64,000 bases of DNA from Paenibacillus ottowii (GTDB lineage: Bacteria; Bacillota; Bacilli; Paenibacillales; Paenibacillaceae): NCBI RefSeq assembly GCF_006874425.1, contig NZ_VIJZ01000009.1, positions 1-64,000 of the forward strand, read 5' to 3'. Below, piece by piece: positions 18,027-27,620 of the stretch (its first letter is position 1; each line of letters opens with the position of its first letter). Position numbers and translations under genes: made by a program. Under the pieces are notes generated by a model. It was given only the letters and a program-made list of their open reading frames with translations. It ran no database searches and was not told the DNA's origin.

Positions 18027-18617
18027 TCAATATCTGAAACGGTAGCCTGCTGGAAAATCCTGCGAAGCTGTTTTTAAGCCAAATTCACAAGCCGCTGCAT
18101 CAGCAATATATGCAGCCATCGTCATGACCAGGTGAAGCGACGTCATCTGGAGTGTCCAGTAGGGTTTGGGACTGCGCTCATTTACAATCGCTGCCACGCT
18201 ATAATGACCGACAGATGGCAGAGGCAGCCCGACCGATCGCGCAGGGGTTAGCGGCTGACGAGCAACAAGGAACATTCCCGTTGAGCCGTGCTGTCCAAGA
18301 CAAGCATCTATAGCGATCACGTGATGATCTTGGGGAATACGCTTCAAGTATGAGACCAGATGATCTGCGTCACAGGGCTCCGTCATGGTGCCAATCACAT
18401 GCGGAAAGCCTTGATCCTTGAGCATGGTGCCTACCAGTGGCCCAAGTGAGTCTCCCGACGAGCGATCTGTACCGATACAGACAAAAGTCAACTTATCTAT
18501 AGCATGCTGATGTTGAATTTCTCGGAAAAACAATGCGAGTCCAGCGCGATCTGTTTTCTCTACATTAGGTTCTAAAGGCGAGCGACCGGATGCGGAAGCT
18601 CGATTATACAAAGACAA
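18027..18617 (-). CDS. yyaC: Spore protease-like protein YyaC
   Basis: 196 residues. CIGTDRSSGDSLGPLVG, VIAIDACLG and VGHYSVAAIVN match the YyaC family, which is related to GPR and hydrogenase-maturation endopeptidases. In B. subtilis it is a sporulation-associated protein of unproven substrate. The start is TTG 18617 with GGAGG 10 nt upstream. Its presence supports a spore-forming host. Confidence 0.85.
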   Translation of the reverse strand: MSLYNRASASGRSPLEPNVEKTDRAGLALFFREIQHQHAIDKLTFVCIGTDRSSGDSLGPLVGTMLKDQGFPHVIGTMTEPCDADHLVSYLKRIPQDHHVIAIDACLGQHGSTGMFLVARQPLTPARSVGLPLPSVGHYSVAAIVNERSPKPYWTLQMTSLHLVMTMAAYIADAAACEFGLKTASQDFPAGYRFRY

Positions 18618-18737
18618 CTTTGTCCATCCTCCTTATTACAGTTGTATATCGGTAATCTGGCTATCAGTACATTCTACAACAAAAACATGATACAATACAG
18701 GCAACTTCCCCTGTTATGAAAGGATGGAACATTAACG

Positions 18738-18965
18738 ATGGATTTGTCTGTACCGTCTCATGCCAACATTGAGTATATGATTGAGGGCATTAAAACCAAG
18801 CTCCGTATGGCGAGTGGTGCTGCTATGCAGGCTTCCGCTTTCTCGCTAGAGCAATACGAAGACATCCATGATGTCTACGATATGGTGATCAACAAGCCTA
18901 ACCTCAGCATTTCTGAGGTTGAAGCCATCGTCTCCGAACTGGGCAGATTGCGCAAGCCCTCCTAA
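18738..18965 (+). CDS. DUF1128 (UPF0435) protein, YfkK-like
   Basis: 75 residues: helical, with NIEYMIEGIKTKLRMASGAA and YEDIHDVYDMVINKPNLSIS, characteristic of the DUF1128 family restricted to Bacillales. Function unknown. AAAGGATGG lies before the ATG, and a strong terminator follows. Confidence 0.85.
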   Translation: MDLSVPSHANIEYMIEGIKTKLRMASGAAMQASAFSLEQYEDIHDVYDMVINKPNLSISEVEAIVSELGRLRKPS

Positions 18966-19014
18966 CTCAGCTTGTAGGACTGACAGCTTGGCTATATTAA
19001 GATTGTCACCACAA

Positions 19015-19076
19015 ATAAAGCTCGTACCTCCAGTCGTCTTAACAGACGTACAAGGGATACGAGCTTTATTTTTTCG
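19015..19076 (+). terminator. Terminator after the DUF1128 gene
   Basis: A 13-bp stem AATAAAGCTCGTA/TACGAGCTTTATT encloses a second small hairpin (CGTCT-TAAC-AGACG); T6 follows. The A-run side also allows use from the minus strand, but the pirin gene points away from it only after 19123. Confidence 0.88.
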
Positions 19077-19122
19077 ATATATATAGTTTTTTCATACACT
19101 TCTTCCTTTACGCTTGGATGCT

Positions 19123-19842
19123 TCAAGGCAAATCTACTAATACCAGTTCAGCTATATCCTCATTCCCTGTAGCTAGTATCTTTAAGGTACAGCTTTTCTG
19201 AATTCGCGCGGCATCGCCAGGTTTTAACTGAAATTCGCCATCCTGACACGTAACTTCTACATGACCGCTAATGATATAAATGTGAGTGCGGCGCTCTTCT
19301 TGCTGCGGATATTCAAGCTGCTGTCCCTTTTCCAATCTGCTCAGATACAGATTGATATCCTGTGCAATGGATAACGCTCCCTCCACCTCTGAACCAGACA
19401 CAACCGGCTGAAGTCGATTTAGGCGTTCACTGTGCTTGAATCTTTGAACCTGATAAGAAGGCTGAAGGTCAGGACGCTCGGGGAGAAACCACATTTGCAA
19501 AAAGCGAACCGGGTTTTCATTCCCAGGATTTCGTTCCTCGTGTTCAATCCCGGTACCTGCACTCATAACTTGGACCGAGCCGCTTTTCAGATCCTGTTCA
19601 TGTCCCAAGCTGTCGCTATGATGGAGAAGACCCTCAATTACATAAGTGACAATTTCCAAATCATGATGCGGATGTCTTTTGAACCCTTGCTGCGGTTTAA
19701 GCTCGTTATCATTATGGGCTAGCATACATCCGAAATGGGCATTGCTGGGATCTTCATAATCGGCAAACGAAAAGCTAAACTCACTATGAATCCATCCTTT
19801 ATTTGAGGTATGTCTCTCTGCTGACGTCACGATTTTAATCAT
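19123..19842 (-). CDS. Pirin-family protein (quercetinase type)
   Basis: About 239 residues. Two cupin domains: the first has the metal ligands of KRHPHHDLEIVTYV and GIEHEERNP (three His and one Glu); the second lacks them. Bacterial pirins of this type include quercetin 2,3-dioxygenases (E. coli YhhW); the physiological substrate is open. The start at 19842 follows GGAGGTG; the longer frame to 19899 is not supported. Confidence 0.9.
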   Translation of the reverse strand: MIKIVTSAERHTSNKGWIHSEFSFSFADYEDPSNAHFGCMLAHNDNELKPQQGFKRHPHHDLEIVTYVIEGLLHHSDSLGHEQDLKSGSVQVMSAGTGIEHEERNPGNENPVRFLQMWFLPERPDLQPSYQVQRFKHSERLNRLQPVVSGSEVEGALSIAQDINLYLSRLEKGQQLEYPQQEERRTHIYIISGHVEVTCQDGEFQLKPGDAARIQKSCTLKILATGNEDIAELVLVDLP

Positions 19843-20067
19843 CCTTAACACCTCCATGGATTTCAGTTCCGTAAAGCAGCCCTTACTTCGTGATTCCACT
19901 TCCGGCCCTGCATTTACAAACGCTGTAATACGATCCCTTTACCCCGCACTTATATGCGTCAATCAGCCTATTGTCTCTGCCTGGTTTTGCTCTCCAGTTC
20001 GTTATTCGTTAAGTTAATAGTACACAAAATGAATGTATCACAGCCATAAGGAGGCGATTTACTACAT

Positions 20068-20748
20068 ATGCTATCCCATAAACCTCAACCATTCCGATTC
20101 TTACCAAGCTATTTGCGCCGCAGTCTGTCCGCATCTATAATCATGATCGTTGTCTTGCTGCTCATTGCCTATTCAGTCAGATGGATTGGCACAGCTCCTT
20201 TTTTATATTGGGATGAGCGCATTCAGAATATTATTTTTCCAGACACAGCGGCTGCTCATTGCCAACTGCTACCCGTCGCTATATTCATTACATCGTTGGG
20301 CTCATTCCACATATCATTACTGATAGCCCTCGGTACCGCAATCTTGTGCAAGGTCTATTTCCGCTCAAAGGCGTATTCCTTTGCCATCCTAAGCAGCTTT
20401 ACGGCGATGTGGGTGCTGAATACGATCATAAAACAATTTTTACAAAGGGAACGCCCGTCTCTTCAACATTTGGTGGAAGCAGGGGGTTACAGTTTTCCCA
20501 GCGGTCATGCGATGATTTCCATGGGATTTTACGGAATGATATTTGCCATTTGGGCTATAGAACGGAAGGTTCATCAGCGTACATTCTTCCTTCCGTGTGT
20601 GCTTGGTGTATTGCTCATTCTCTTGATTGGCCTCAGTCGTGTATATTTGGGAGTTCATTTTCCTACCGACATTGCAGGCGGCTATATTGCAGGTATGATC
20701 TGGCTGCTATTTACCGTTCCCGTGGTCTATTGGCGAGCGCGTCTGTAG
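20068..20748 (+). CDS. PAP2-family membrane phosphatase
   Basis: 226 residues, about six membrane helices. All three lipid-phosphatase motifs are intact: KQFLQRERP (KX6RP), YSFPSGHAM (PSGH) and SRVYLGVHFPTD (SRX5HX3D). Likely acts on undecaprenyl pyrophosphate or a lipid phosphate outside the membrane. GGAGG lies upstream of ATG 20068. Confidence 0.9.
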   Translation: MLSHKPQPFRFLPSYLRRSLSASIIMIVVLLLIAYSVRWIGTAPFLYWDERIQNIIFPDTAAAHCQLLPVAIFITSLGSFHISLLIALGTAILCKVYFRSKAYSFAILSSFTAMWVLNTIIKQFLQRERPSLQHLVEAGGYSFPSGHAMISMGFYGMIFAIWAIERKVHQRTFFLPCVLGVLLILLIGLSRVYLGVHFPTDIAGGYIAGMIWLLFTVPVVYWRARL

Positions 20749-20822
20749 CGTTCCTTTCAACCGTCTCCCTCGCCTATAAGCACTCATAAGAAGGCATTTT
20801 TTGTTTCACTCCGGATCACAAC

Positions 20823-20849
20823 GTTTATATACGAAGTAAGCAAGGCTAA
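20823..20849 (+). promoter_or_regulatory. Candidate SigB-type promoter upstream of the GlsB/YtxH genes
   Basis: GTTTAT (20823-20828), 15-bp spacer, GGCTAA (20844-20849), against the Bacillus SigB consensus GTTTAA-N13-15-GGGTAT. It precedes genes of general-stress type by about 70 nt, and sigB itself is 3 kb away. Match is partial; function is inference. Confidence 0.4.
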
Positions 20850-20920
20850 AAAATATTGAAGCTCAGCATTCATCAAAAACCTTATCGTTGTGTGAACTCA
20901 GGATAAAGGAGGCGATCCTT

Positions 20921-21178
20921 GTGTGGGGAATTGTCCTAAGTATTGTAATGGCTATTATTATCGGATTGATTGGCGATGCACTAGCTGGTCATGAAATGCC
21001 TGGCGGCATTGCAGGCTTTATGATTGCTGGTTTTGTAGGAGCTTGGCTCGGTGCTACGATCCTGGGAGACTGGGGCCCAGTCATCGGGGATTTTGCAGTC
21101 ATTCCAGCCATACTGGGAACCGCATTGTTCGTGTTCTTGCTCGGACTTGTGTCCAGGCTATTAAGAAGGGCTACCTAA
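20921..21178 (+). CDS. GlsB/YeaQ/YmgE-family stress membrane protein
   Basis: About 85 residues with three helices: VWGIVLSIVMAIIIGLIGDA, then PGGIAGFMIAGFVGAWLGA with its glycine pattern, then AVIPAILGTALFVFLLGLV. This is the transglycosylase-associated (Gls24-partner) family linked to general stress. Start GTG 20921 has GGAGG 8 nt upstream. The YtxH gene follows 42 nt later. Confidence 0.88.
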   Translation: MWGIVLSIVMAIIIGLIGDALAGHEMPGGIAGFMIAGFVGAWLGATILGDWGPVIGDFAVIPAILGTALFVFLLGLVSRLLRRAT

Positions 21179-21220
21179 CATTTATATATATTTTTTATTC
21201 TATAAAAGGAGTGATCTATC

Positions 21221-21622
21221 ATGAGTAACATCGACAATCAAAATATGGCAAGCACTTCAGGTTTTGCAAAAGGTTTATTCATCGGAGGTTTGATTGGTGC
21301 TGCGGCAGCCCTGCTGTTCGCACCAAAGCCCGGCCGCGATTTGCGTAGCGATCTGTCTGAAAAAATGACTGTTGTCTCCGATAAAACCAAGGATGTCGCA
21401 TCCGTAGTCAGCAGTAAAGCGACGGATCTGGCTAAAACCGTCTCAACTAAAACAGCAGATGTAGCCAAAACGGTATCCGAGAGCAAAGACAACATCGTAG
21501 CCAGCGTAACTAAAGCCTCTGCAGATGTTGCTAATGAAGCAGCCAAAGCAGATAAAGAAGTTATGGATGCAACTGCTCAGGCAGCCAAGGACACTCAGAA
21601 ACAATTAAACACAAATTCCTAA
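21221..21622 (+). CDS. YtxH-domain protein
   Basis: 133 residues. An N-terminal hydrophobic helix, FAKGLFIGGLIGAAAALLFA, is followed by PKPGRDLR, the YtxH hallmark. Residues 45-130 are a long alanine-, lysine- and threonine-rich amphipathic helix with imperfect 11-residue repeats (KTVSTKTADVAKTVSESK), recalling LEA-like stress proteins. In Bacillus, ytxH belongs to the SigB/SigH regulon. AAAGGAG precedes the ATG. Confidence 0.88.
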   Translation: MSNIDNQNMASTSGFAKGLFIGGLIGAAAALLFAPKPGRDLRSDLSEKMTVVSDKTKDVASVVSSKATDLAKTVSTKTADVAKTVSESKDNIVASVTKASADVANEAAKADKEVMDATAQAAKDTQKQLNTNS

Positions 21623-21666
21623 CAGGAACACATTCTGATTACAACCATAATAAGCTCCAAACACTG

Positions 21667-21698
21667 AACAGCCAGCAGGCAAGAAGCTGGCTGTTTTT
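21667..21698 (+). terminator. Terminator after ytxH-like gene
   Basis: AACAGCCAGC (21667-21676) pairs with GCTGGCTGTT (21686-21695), followed by TTT. It separates ytxH from the DUF5665 gene. Confidence 0.85.
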
Positions 21699-21717
21699 AA
21701 ATGATAGAAAGGCTGGG

Positions 21718-22188
21718 ATGACCATGAACAAATCAAACTCTTATGGAGATGATCTTGCCCCGAACAACAAAAGAACCTTTCATCCCCTGGAGAAACAAGA
21801 TCAAACAGACGAAGTTTCATCCAAGCAGGCCTCTGCTACTCCTGTTAAAGAGCGTGATCATGATAGAGATTTTGATGTAAATGAACATCCTTTTGAACTG
21901 CGCCATGAGGTCAAGCGGCTTAACAAACGTCTAGATCAAATTGCAGACACATTGGAAAAAGCAGAATTCAAAGATATTATAGAAAACTACTCCAGCACCA
22001 AAAGAAGAATTATCAGCAATCTGACGGCTGGGATTTCACGGGGGCTTGGCCTTACGCTGGGTACAGTGGTCATACTCGCCTTACTCGCTTGGTTGCTCAG
22101 CTTCCTGGTGCAGTTAAATCTTCCAGTCATCGGAGACTTCATCGCCGAATTGTTAGGATATATCAAAATGAGCCAGGGTGCTAAGTAA
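21718..22188 (+). CDS. DUF5665-domain membrane-associated protein
   Basis: 156 residues. A charged, disordered N-terminus (1-55), a coiled helix (ELRHEVKRLNKRLDQIADTL), a conserved IISNLTAGISRGLGLTLG segment, and one transmembrane helix (TVVILALLAWLLSFLVQ) followed by an amphipathic tail. This matches the DUF5665 family; role unknown. Start ATG 21718 (AAAGG 5 nt upstream) or 21724. No own promoter is evident past the preceding terminator, so it may rely on read-through. Confidence 0.75.
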   Translation: MTMNKSNSYGDDLAPNNKRTFHPLEKQDQTDEVSSKQASATPVKERDHDRDFDVNEHPFELRHEVKRLNKRLDQIADTLEKAEFKDIIENYSSTKRRIISNLTAGISRGLGLTLGTVVILALLAWLLSFLVQLNLPVIGDFIAELLGYIKMSQGAK

Positions 22189-22206
22189 TTGTCTTTTATC
22201 TCCTAT

Positions 22207-22270
22207 AAAAACGATCCATCGTAATCGGTATTAGGCTTAACACGCCTCCGATGGTGATGGATCGTTTTTT
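22207..22270. terminator. Bidirectional terminator between DUF5665 gene and corA-like gene
   Basis: AAAACGATCCATC (22207-22219) pairs with GATGGATCGTTTT (22256-22268), with an inner stem in the loop. T-runs exist on both strands. Confidence 0.9.
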
Positions 22271-22302
22271 ACATATACATCATTAAATGCTGTAAGCAGC
22301 CG

Positions 22303-23262
22303 CTACAATTTGTTGCGCTTGTTTGTTTGTAATAAATCTCCTGTCCATCCCTTCATCATTAGCCAGCCGTACATCCCAGCCATACTTAGCACCGTAGCAA
22401 TGATCACGCAGGCGAAGCCCCAGCCTGTTTTAATCCAGGGTAGATTTTCAAAGTTCATCCCCCAAATAGCCCCCACTACAGTGGCAGGGGTAAATACAGC
22501 GGTCACAATGGTGAGCGTCTTTGAAATCTCATTGCCCCTAAACGCAGAAATAGCGTCATCTATAGAGATCAGTGTGTCGATTTCCTTTTCGTAATGGCGG
22601 AAAAGTCCCTCCATCCGAGTGACCCGGTACAGTAACTGCTTAAAAAAGCGATTCTCCTCCAGCTTATCCAGGTATGCTTCCCGGGAAGCCGTGACCAGCT
22701 CTGAAAAAGGAATGAACATATTGCTCCAATACAACAATTCGAAACGCGCATTCAATATGGAATCCATTAGCGTACGTGCATTCCTTTTCTCCATGTCCTC
22801 CTCCAGTCTTCTTAGATTGATCTCAAACTTGTCCATACCTGTATGAAAATAATGAAGCACAGCTCTCGCCAATACGAACATGCCGTCAGCTGCGTCCTCA
22901 CACTGTTCCAGCATGGTTTGGCGTTCTGCGGTATGCATAATTTCACGGGTATTCTGGTCCAGATTTAAGGTCACTAACTTCTGGTTTAGGACGAGGAAAT
23001 AAAACTTATTGCAATTGCGCTGACTGTCGATCTCCTCCTGAACGGAGTAGATCAACGATCCGCACATCAACGGCTGATGGCCATCTGGAAAGCGCACAGA
23101 AATAAAGCTGGATGGAATGTCTTCTACCTTATCCAGCCACTCTGCGGCCTCTGGAATCTTCTGCTTCAAGTGCTGTATGACCGAATCCTGCCAGTCCGCA
23201 GCACAGATGTCCCACCATTCCCAACCTCCACGAAAGGTGGAAATCTGTTCAAATGCTGTCAT
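22303..23262 (-). CDS. CorA-family divalent cation transporter
   Basis: About 319 residues. A cytosolic funnel domain (1-255) is followed by two C-terminal helices (about 262-283 and 292-312). The pore signature reads GAIWGMNFENLPW, with the G-M-N selectivity tripeptide intact. Mg2+ (or Co2+/Zn2+) passage is expected from the family. Start ATG 23262 after AAAGGATGG. It lies downstream of the sigB terminator. Confidence 0.88.
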   Translation of the reverse strand: MTAFEQISTFRGGWEWWDICAADWQDSVIQHLKQKIPEAAEWLDKVEDIPSSFISVRFPDGHQPLMCGSLIYSVQEEIDSQRNCNKFYFLVLNQKLVTLNLDQNTREIMHTAERQTMLEQCEDAADGMFVLARAVLHYFHTGMDKFEINLRRLEEDMEKRNARTLMDSILNARFELLYWSNMFIPFSELVTASREAYLDKLEENRFFKQLLYRVTRMEGLFRHYEKEIDTLISIDDAISAFRGNEISKTLTIVTAVFTPATVVGAIWGMNFENLPWIKTGWGFACVIIATVLSMAGMYGWLMMKGWTGDLLQTNKRNKL

Positions 23263-23295
23263 AGATCCCATCCTTTCTTTGCTTTTTCCGCTTTA

Positions 23296-23335
23296 TAAAA
23301 AGGACACGCTTCCCTAATTGGAATAACGTGTCCTT
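23296..23335 (-). terminator. Terminator of the sigB cluster
   Basis: Minus strand AAGGACACG (complement of 23327-23335) pairs with CGTGTCCTT (complement of 23300-23308); TTT follows. It lies 46 nt after the sigB stop. Confidence 0.85.
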
Positions 23336-23380
23336 ACGATGGAGCGACAAATATTATAAGCGATGAATTCACCGATATTC

Positions 23381-24154
23381 TCATGAAATAGAGGAATTAG
23401 ACATAATCTGCTTCAACTTTTCTGTTGCTCGCTTCTGAATACGGGAAACACTCATCTGCGATACGCCCAACGTCTGCGCAATCGCACGCTGAGATTGACC
23501 ATCCTGAAACGCCAGAAGGAGCACTTTCTGTTCTTGTTCTTTTAGTTGACTTAAAGCCTGTTGAAGATCCATCCGTTTTTCCACCGTGTCAAAATCGTTA
23601 GCATCCGAGCTAATGAGCTCGCCTAACGTTGCTGCACTCTCTTCCTGGGATAATGGCGAGTCCAGTGAAACATAGTGGTAGCACTCGCGACCAGCAAGCA
23701 CCTCGATCGTTTCCTCAACCGTAAGATCCAGATACTCCGCAATCTCGTCTACATTGGGTGAGCGTTCTAATTTGACGGTCAGCTCATCAATGGCATGTTG
23801 AACAAGCGCTCCCTTTTCCTTAATACGGCGAGGAACCTGTATGTACCAGGATTTATCGCGTAAATAATTTTTCATATGTCCCAGCATACTTTTCATAGCG
23901 TATGGTTCAAACGGGATACCCAAGCTGATATCGTATTGCTGGAGCAGACGTATCAAAGCCATCTGACCGGTCTGATATAAATCCTCGTATAAGTCCGGGC
24001 GGTTACGAGATATCTTCCCGGCAGCCATTTTGACCATAGGCTCATACTTACGGATCAGCACGGTAGCAATTTCGTTATCTTTGGTTTGCTGGTACTCCCA
24101 GATTAGACCAACGGCTTCATCCATCGACTCCGGGGGAGTTACCTTTTCATTCAT
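23381..24154 (-). CDS. sigB: RNA polymerase sigma factor SigB (SigB/F/G type)
   Basis: 257 residues. Region 2 (DLYEDLYQTGQMALIRLLQQYD, FEPYAMKSMLGHMKNYLRDK), region 3 (VPRRIKEK, RSPNVDEIAEYLDLT) and region 4 with a helix-turn-helix (SQRAIAQTLGVSQMSVSRIQ) are complete. The direct rsbV-rsbW context makes it the general-stress sigma factor rather than SigF, because no spoIIAA/AB-type sporulation operon neighbours are present. Start ATG overlaps the rsbW stop by 4 nt (ATGA), giving coupled synthesis with its antagonist. Confidence 0.9.
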   Translation of the reverse strand: MNEKVTPPESMDEAVGLIWEYQQTKDNEIATVLIRKYEPMVKMAAGKISRNRPDLYEDLYQTGQMALIRLLQQYDISLGIPFEPYAMKSMLGHMKNYLRDKSWYIQVPRRIKEKGALVQHAIDELTVKLERSPNVDEIAEYLDLTVEETIEVLAGRECYHYVSLDSPLSQEESAATLGELISSDANDFDTVEKRMDLQQALSQLKEQEQKVLLLAFQDGQSQRAIAQTLGVSQMSVSRIQKRATEKLKQIMSNSSIS

Positions 24155-24603
24155 ACTGTTTCCTCACTTCTGGTTAGACGCTTTACCAGCACCACTTCGG
24201 TGCCTTTTCCTGTCTCATTCAAGATTTGAACATCGTCCATAAGCGCCTGCATGAGATAAAAGCCTAATCCGCCGATCTGCGCATCATTCAACTCCTTGTC
24301 ATGCAAGGATGCGATACGGGACGGGTCCTCCACACGTTCAAAGCTCTCCCCTTCATCTTTGACTCGAATGGACAACGAAGCTTCGTCAAATTCGAATGTT
24401 ACTTCCACGACTCCCCCCTCATGACCATATGCATAAAGGACAGAGTTATTACAAGCTTCCGATACAGCCACCTTCATGTCTTCAATATCCTCATAAGAGA
24501 ATCCCATTTTCGCGGCAATACCATATAAATTTAATCTTACAATATCAACAAAGTCAGCTGTGGCCGGCAAATTAAGAACTACTTTTTGTATTTGAGCATT
24601 CAT
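24151..24603 (-). CDS. rsbW: Anti-sigma factor/serine kinase RsbW
   Basis: 150 residues. GHKL ATPase motifs: N-box DMKVAVSEACNNSVLYAYG, G1 VKDEGESF and G2 IGGLGFYLMQAL. RsbW binds SigB, and phosphorylates RsbV to inactivate it. Between rsbV (18 nt) and sigB (4-nt overlap). Confidence 0.92.
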   Translation of the reverse strand: MNAQIQKVVLNLPATADFVDIVRLNLYGIAAKMGFSYEDIEDMKVAVSEACNNSVLYAYGHEGGVVEVTFEFDEASLSIRVKDEGESFERVEDPSRIASLHDKELNDAQIGGLGFYLMQALMDDVQILNETGKGTEVVLVKRLTRSEETV

Positions 24604-24621
24604 TTCTTTTTCTTTCCTTTC

Positions 24622-24960
24622 CTATTGGGAATTCTCCTGGGGGGCAAAGAATTTGGCAATACCGGTCATATCAAACAGCTTTTGAATCTGAGGCGGCACC
24701 TCTTGAACTGTAAACCGGGACTCCATCCCATGCCTTGCTTTTAAAATGGATAACAAAATACCAATGCCAGTGCTGTCAATGTATTTAAGGTCTCTCAAGT
24801 TAACAATCAAATCCTGGCTGGATTCCCCCACTAAAGGCTCCATGACCAGACGGAAATCAGGTGCTACCGAAAGATCCAATTCTCCACTCAGATAAACGGT
24901 ATTTACACCATCTGCTGTTTCTGTGATCGCATTGAACTTCTCATTTTTATTAGTATTCAT
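24622..24960 (-). CDS. rsbV: Anti-anti-sigma factor RsbV (STAS domain)
   Basis: 112 residues. A single STAS domain with the phosphorylatable serine in LKYIDSTGIGILLS. When dephosphorylated it sequesters RsbW and frees SigB. GGGAGAG precedes ATG. The 100-nt gap upstream could carry a promoter: a TTGACA lies at the complement of 25044-25049, but no convincing SigB box is seen. Confidence 0.92.
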   Translation of the reverse strand: MNTNKNEKFNAITETADGVNTVYLSGELDLSVAPDFRLVMEPLVGESSQDLIVNLRDLKYIDSTGIGILLSILKARHGMESRFTVQEVPPQIQKLFDMTGIAKFFAPQENSQ

Positions 24961-25060
24961 TGGCCTACTCTCCCAAAAAAAGATTTCCCTACATACTAAC
25001 CCAATATACGAGTGTTTGAATCACGTTATCACTTTTTATACACCTGTCAAATACAACCAG

Positions 25061-26731
25061 CTAAGCTTCATTGATTCGGTCTTTACCTGGCCGCATTGGA
25101 AAATGGTCCGGAGAATGTCGGAGCAACGCCTGTTTTACACTGCTGATTTTAACAGGCTTGCTAATATAATCGTTCATTCCAGCTTCAATACATCGGGGCT
25201 GAATTCCCTCCATGACGTTAGCTGTCATAGCGATAATGGCAGGTTGAGATCTTCCCGCCAATTGTTCACGTACTTTACTCGTGCACTCCAGACCGTCCAT
25301 TACAGGCATCTGCAAGTCCATAAAGATATAGTCGTAATCCTGATTCGCAATGACCATATCAAGCGCCTGTTGCCCATCTGCGGCCACGTCTGAAGCCAAA
25401 CCAAGCTTATCCAGTATATTTACCATCAGCTTCTGATTGATGGGATGGTCATCCACGACTAGTACGGGTTTACGGGTAGGAGACTCCTGATGTGGAATTT
25501 CCCAATCGTGGCTGGACTCCCCCTCCAGTTCATTTTCCTTGGCAATGCCAAGTTTCATTGTAAAATGAAACGTCACACCCTGTTCTCCACTCGTATCTAC
25601 ACGGATATCTCCGCCCATCATATTCACTAAGGTTTTGCAAATTGCGAGTCCCAGACCCGTCCCCCCATATTTCCGTGTCATTGAAGAATCCAGCTGGGAA
25701 AAAGGGTGAAATAGTCTTCCAACCTTAGCGGGATCAATACCAATGCCTGTGTCTTTTACAGAAAACTCAACTGTGAGCCCATTGTCGCTACGTTCTTTGA
25801 CAGATGCGAAGACATATACCCCGCCCTGGTCTGTAAATTTGACAGCATTGGAAACCAGGTTAATCAGCACTTGCCGCAATCTGCCCATATCCCCATATAA
25901 CACGGGAGGCATCATTTCATCTAGAAAATAAACCAGCTCCAAATTTTTGCGGTTCACCTCTACGGTGAACAGGCTGAAAACTTCCTTGATACAGGAAACC
26001 AAATCAAACGGATATTCCTCAACCTCCATCTTGCCTGACTCCAGCTTGGTAAAGTCCAGAATATCATTGATGACCGCCACCAGAGCGTCTGCACTGCGAC
26101 GGATGATATCAGCATATTCCTGTTGATCGTTTTGCAGCTCTGTCTCCATCAGCAGATCAATCATGCCGATGACACCGTTCATAGGCGTACGAATTTCATG
26201 GCTCATCATTGCCAAAAATTCAGTTTTGGCATTGGCAGCAATCTCTGCCGCCTCCTTGGCGGCAATTAGTTCGCTGTTCATCTTTTCCAGTTCCTGCGTC
26301 TTCTGATGCAGCAGCATGGACTGTGTTTTCAAACGCTTGTTTGTCAGATACATTTGTACGAAGCCTTCAATTTTGGACTTGAGAATTTGAGGGATGAACG
26401 GCTTCACCATATAATCAATACCGCCCGCTGAATATCCGGCAAACAAATGCTCCGCTTCCTTGCTGTTAGCTGAAATGAAGATAATCGGAATATCCTTCGT
26501 CTTCTCTCTGGCCTTGATTAACTTTGCGGTCTCAATTCCATCCATACCCGGCATTTGCACATCAAGGACCACGAGTGCAAATTCATCTTTTAACAGACAT
26601 CGCAACGCTTCTTCCCCAGATGTGGCCTTTACCAGATTATATTGTTCACTCTCCAGCACTGCCTCAAGAGCGAGCAGGTTCTCAGGTCTATCATCTACCA
26701 GCAATATATGAATCGGTTCATGAAGCCCCAT
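25061..26731 (-). CDS. REC-histidine kinase-REC hybrid, cytoplasmic
   Basis: 556 residues, no membrane segment. REC1 (about 6-122, phosphoacceptor Asp57 in [12 protein letters not shown]), a coiled-coil linker (135-170), HisKA (His178 in [12 protein letters not shown]), HATPase_c (about 280-395; N-box [10 protein letters not shown]1 DTGIGI, G2 GGTGLGLAI) and REC2 (about 422-540, Asp472 in [11 protein letters not shown]). It likely receives phosphate at REC1 and relays within itself. It lies 19 nt after cheR and 100 nt before rsbV. Confidence 0.93.
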   Translation of the reverse strand: MGLHEPIHILLVDDRPENLLALEAVLESEQYNLVKATSGEEALRCLLKDEFALVVLDVQMPGMDGIETAKLIKAREKTKDIPIIFISANSKEAEHLFAGYSAGGIDYMVKPFIPQILKSKIEGFVQMYLTNKRLKTQSMLLHQKTQELEKMNSELIAAKEAAEIAANAKTEFLAMMSHEIRTPMNGVIGMIDLLMETELQNDQQEYADIIRRSADALVAVINDILDFTKLESGKMEVEEYPFDLVSCIKEVFSLFTVEVNRKNLELVYFLDEMMPPVLYGDMGRLRQVLINLVSNAVKFTDQGGVYVFASVKERSDNGLTVEFSVKDTGIGIDPAKVGRLFHPFSQLDSSMTRKYGGTGLGLAICKTLVNMMGGDIRVDTSGEQGVTFHFTMKLGIAKENELEGESSHDWEIPHQESPTRKPVLVVDDHPINQKLMVNILDKLGLASDVAADGQQALDMVIANQDYDYIFMDLQMPVMDGLECTSKVREQLAGRSQPAIIAMTANVMEGIQPRCIEAGMNDYISKPVKISSVKQALLRHSPDHFPMRPGKDRINEA

Positions 26732-26750
26732 GGAATCCTCCTAAGCATCT

Positions 26751-27620
26751 CTATTTAATCTTCCGGTATATTTTCTCTACCCGGTCTAGCGGCTCGTAGG
26801 AATCACTATAATCGGTAAAATGTATGGATTCCTTGGCCCCAAGCACCAACACACCAAAATGACTCAAGCTATCGTAAAACAACCCATGTACGTGGTTGCG
26901 AAGTTCATCGTTAAAATAAATCATAACATTCCGGCAAAAAATAACATTGAACTCGTTAAAAGACCGATCTGTCGCTAAATTATGCTCAGCAAAAATGATA
27001 TTTTTTCGTAAAAAGGGATGAAACATCACCGAATCATACTTGGCTGTATAATATTCAGAGAACGATTGTGTGCCCCCTGATTCCAAATAATTTTTGGTAT
27101 ACAGCTTCATTCGGTCAATCCCATATACGCCTTCCTTCGCTTGTTGTAAAGACAGGTTATTCATATCCGTCGCATAAATACGGGCCTTGTCATATAAGCC
27201 TTCCTCATGTAGCATGATTGCCATAGAGTACACTTCCTCACCTGTGGAGCAACCTGCATGCCATATTCGGATATACGGATACGTCCGTAAAATAGGAATG
27301 ATCTTTTGCCTGAAAATTAGAAATAGCTCCGGGTCGCGAAACATCTCGGTCACCGGAATGGAAAGACTCTGTACCAGTCTATCGAAGGCGCTGCGATCAT
27401 GCAGCACCTTCTCCTGAAGCCCTGATATCGTGCTTACGTTCTCGGACTGCGCATGATAATAAATACGCCGCTTGATCGATGGCAGAGCGTAGTTACGAAA
27501 ATCGTAGCCGTACAGCCGATGTATACCTTCCAGCAACAGCTCAATCTCAATCATTTCCCGCTCATTGTCATTCGATTTCACTTCATTAGCAGCATTATCC
27601 GCCATATCCTTCGATGTCAT
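26751..27620 (-). CDS. CheR-type protein-glutamate methyltransferase
   Basis: About 289 residues. A helical N-domain (about 20-90, YDFRNYALPSIKRRI) then a SAM-binding domain with IWHAGCSTGEEVYSMAIML, IYATDMNNLSLQQA, and the FNVIFCRNVMIYF motif of CheR. No chemoreceptor or cheB is nearby; instead it lies between two hybrid kinases, so its target may be the four-helix sensor domain of the large kinase. Start ATG 27620 after GGAGAG. Confidence 0.92.
   Translation of the reverse strand: MTSKDMADNAANEVKSNDNEREMIEIELLLEGIHRLYGYDFRNYALPSIKRRIYYHAQSENVSTISGLQEKVLHDRSAFDRLVQSLSIPVTEMFRDPELFLIFRQKIIPILRTYPYIRIWHAGCSTGEEVYSMAIMLHEEGLYDKARIYATDMNNLSLQQAKEGVYGIDRMKLYTKNYLESGGTQSFSEYYTAKYDSVMFHPFLRKNIIFAEHNLATDRSFNEFNVIFCRNVMIYFNDELRNHVHGLFYDSLSHFGVLVLGAKESIHFTDYSDSYEPLDRVEKIYRKIK

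Noticed and set aside
23381..24960. Sporulation spoIIA operon (spoIIAA-spoIIAB-sigF) instead of rsbV-rsbW-sigB
   Set aside because: Gene order and folds are alike, but the upstream phosphatase/kinase genes and the surrounding stress genes fit the SigB system; sequence comparison with the genome's own spoIIA would settle it.
24961..25060. Internal SigB promoter before rsbV
   Set aside because: A GGGTTA is present on the minus strand but no GTTT-type -35 lies 13-15 bp upstream; only a weak sigma-A-like TTGACA is seen.
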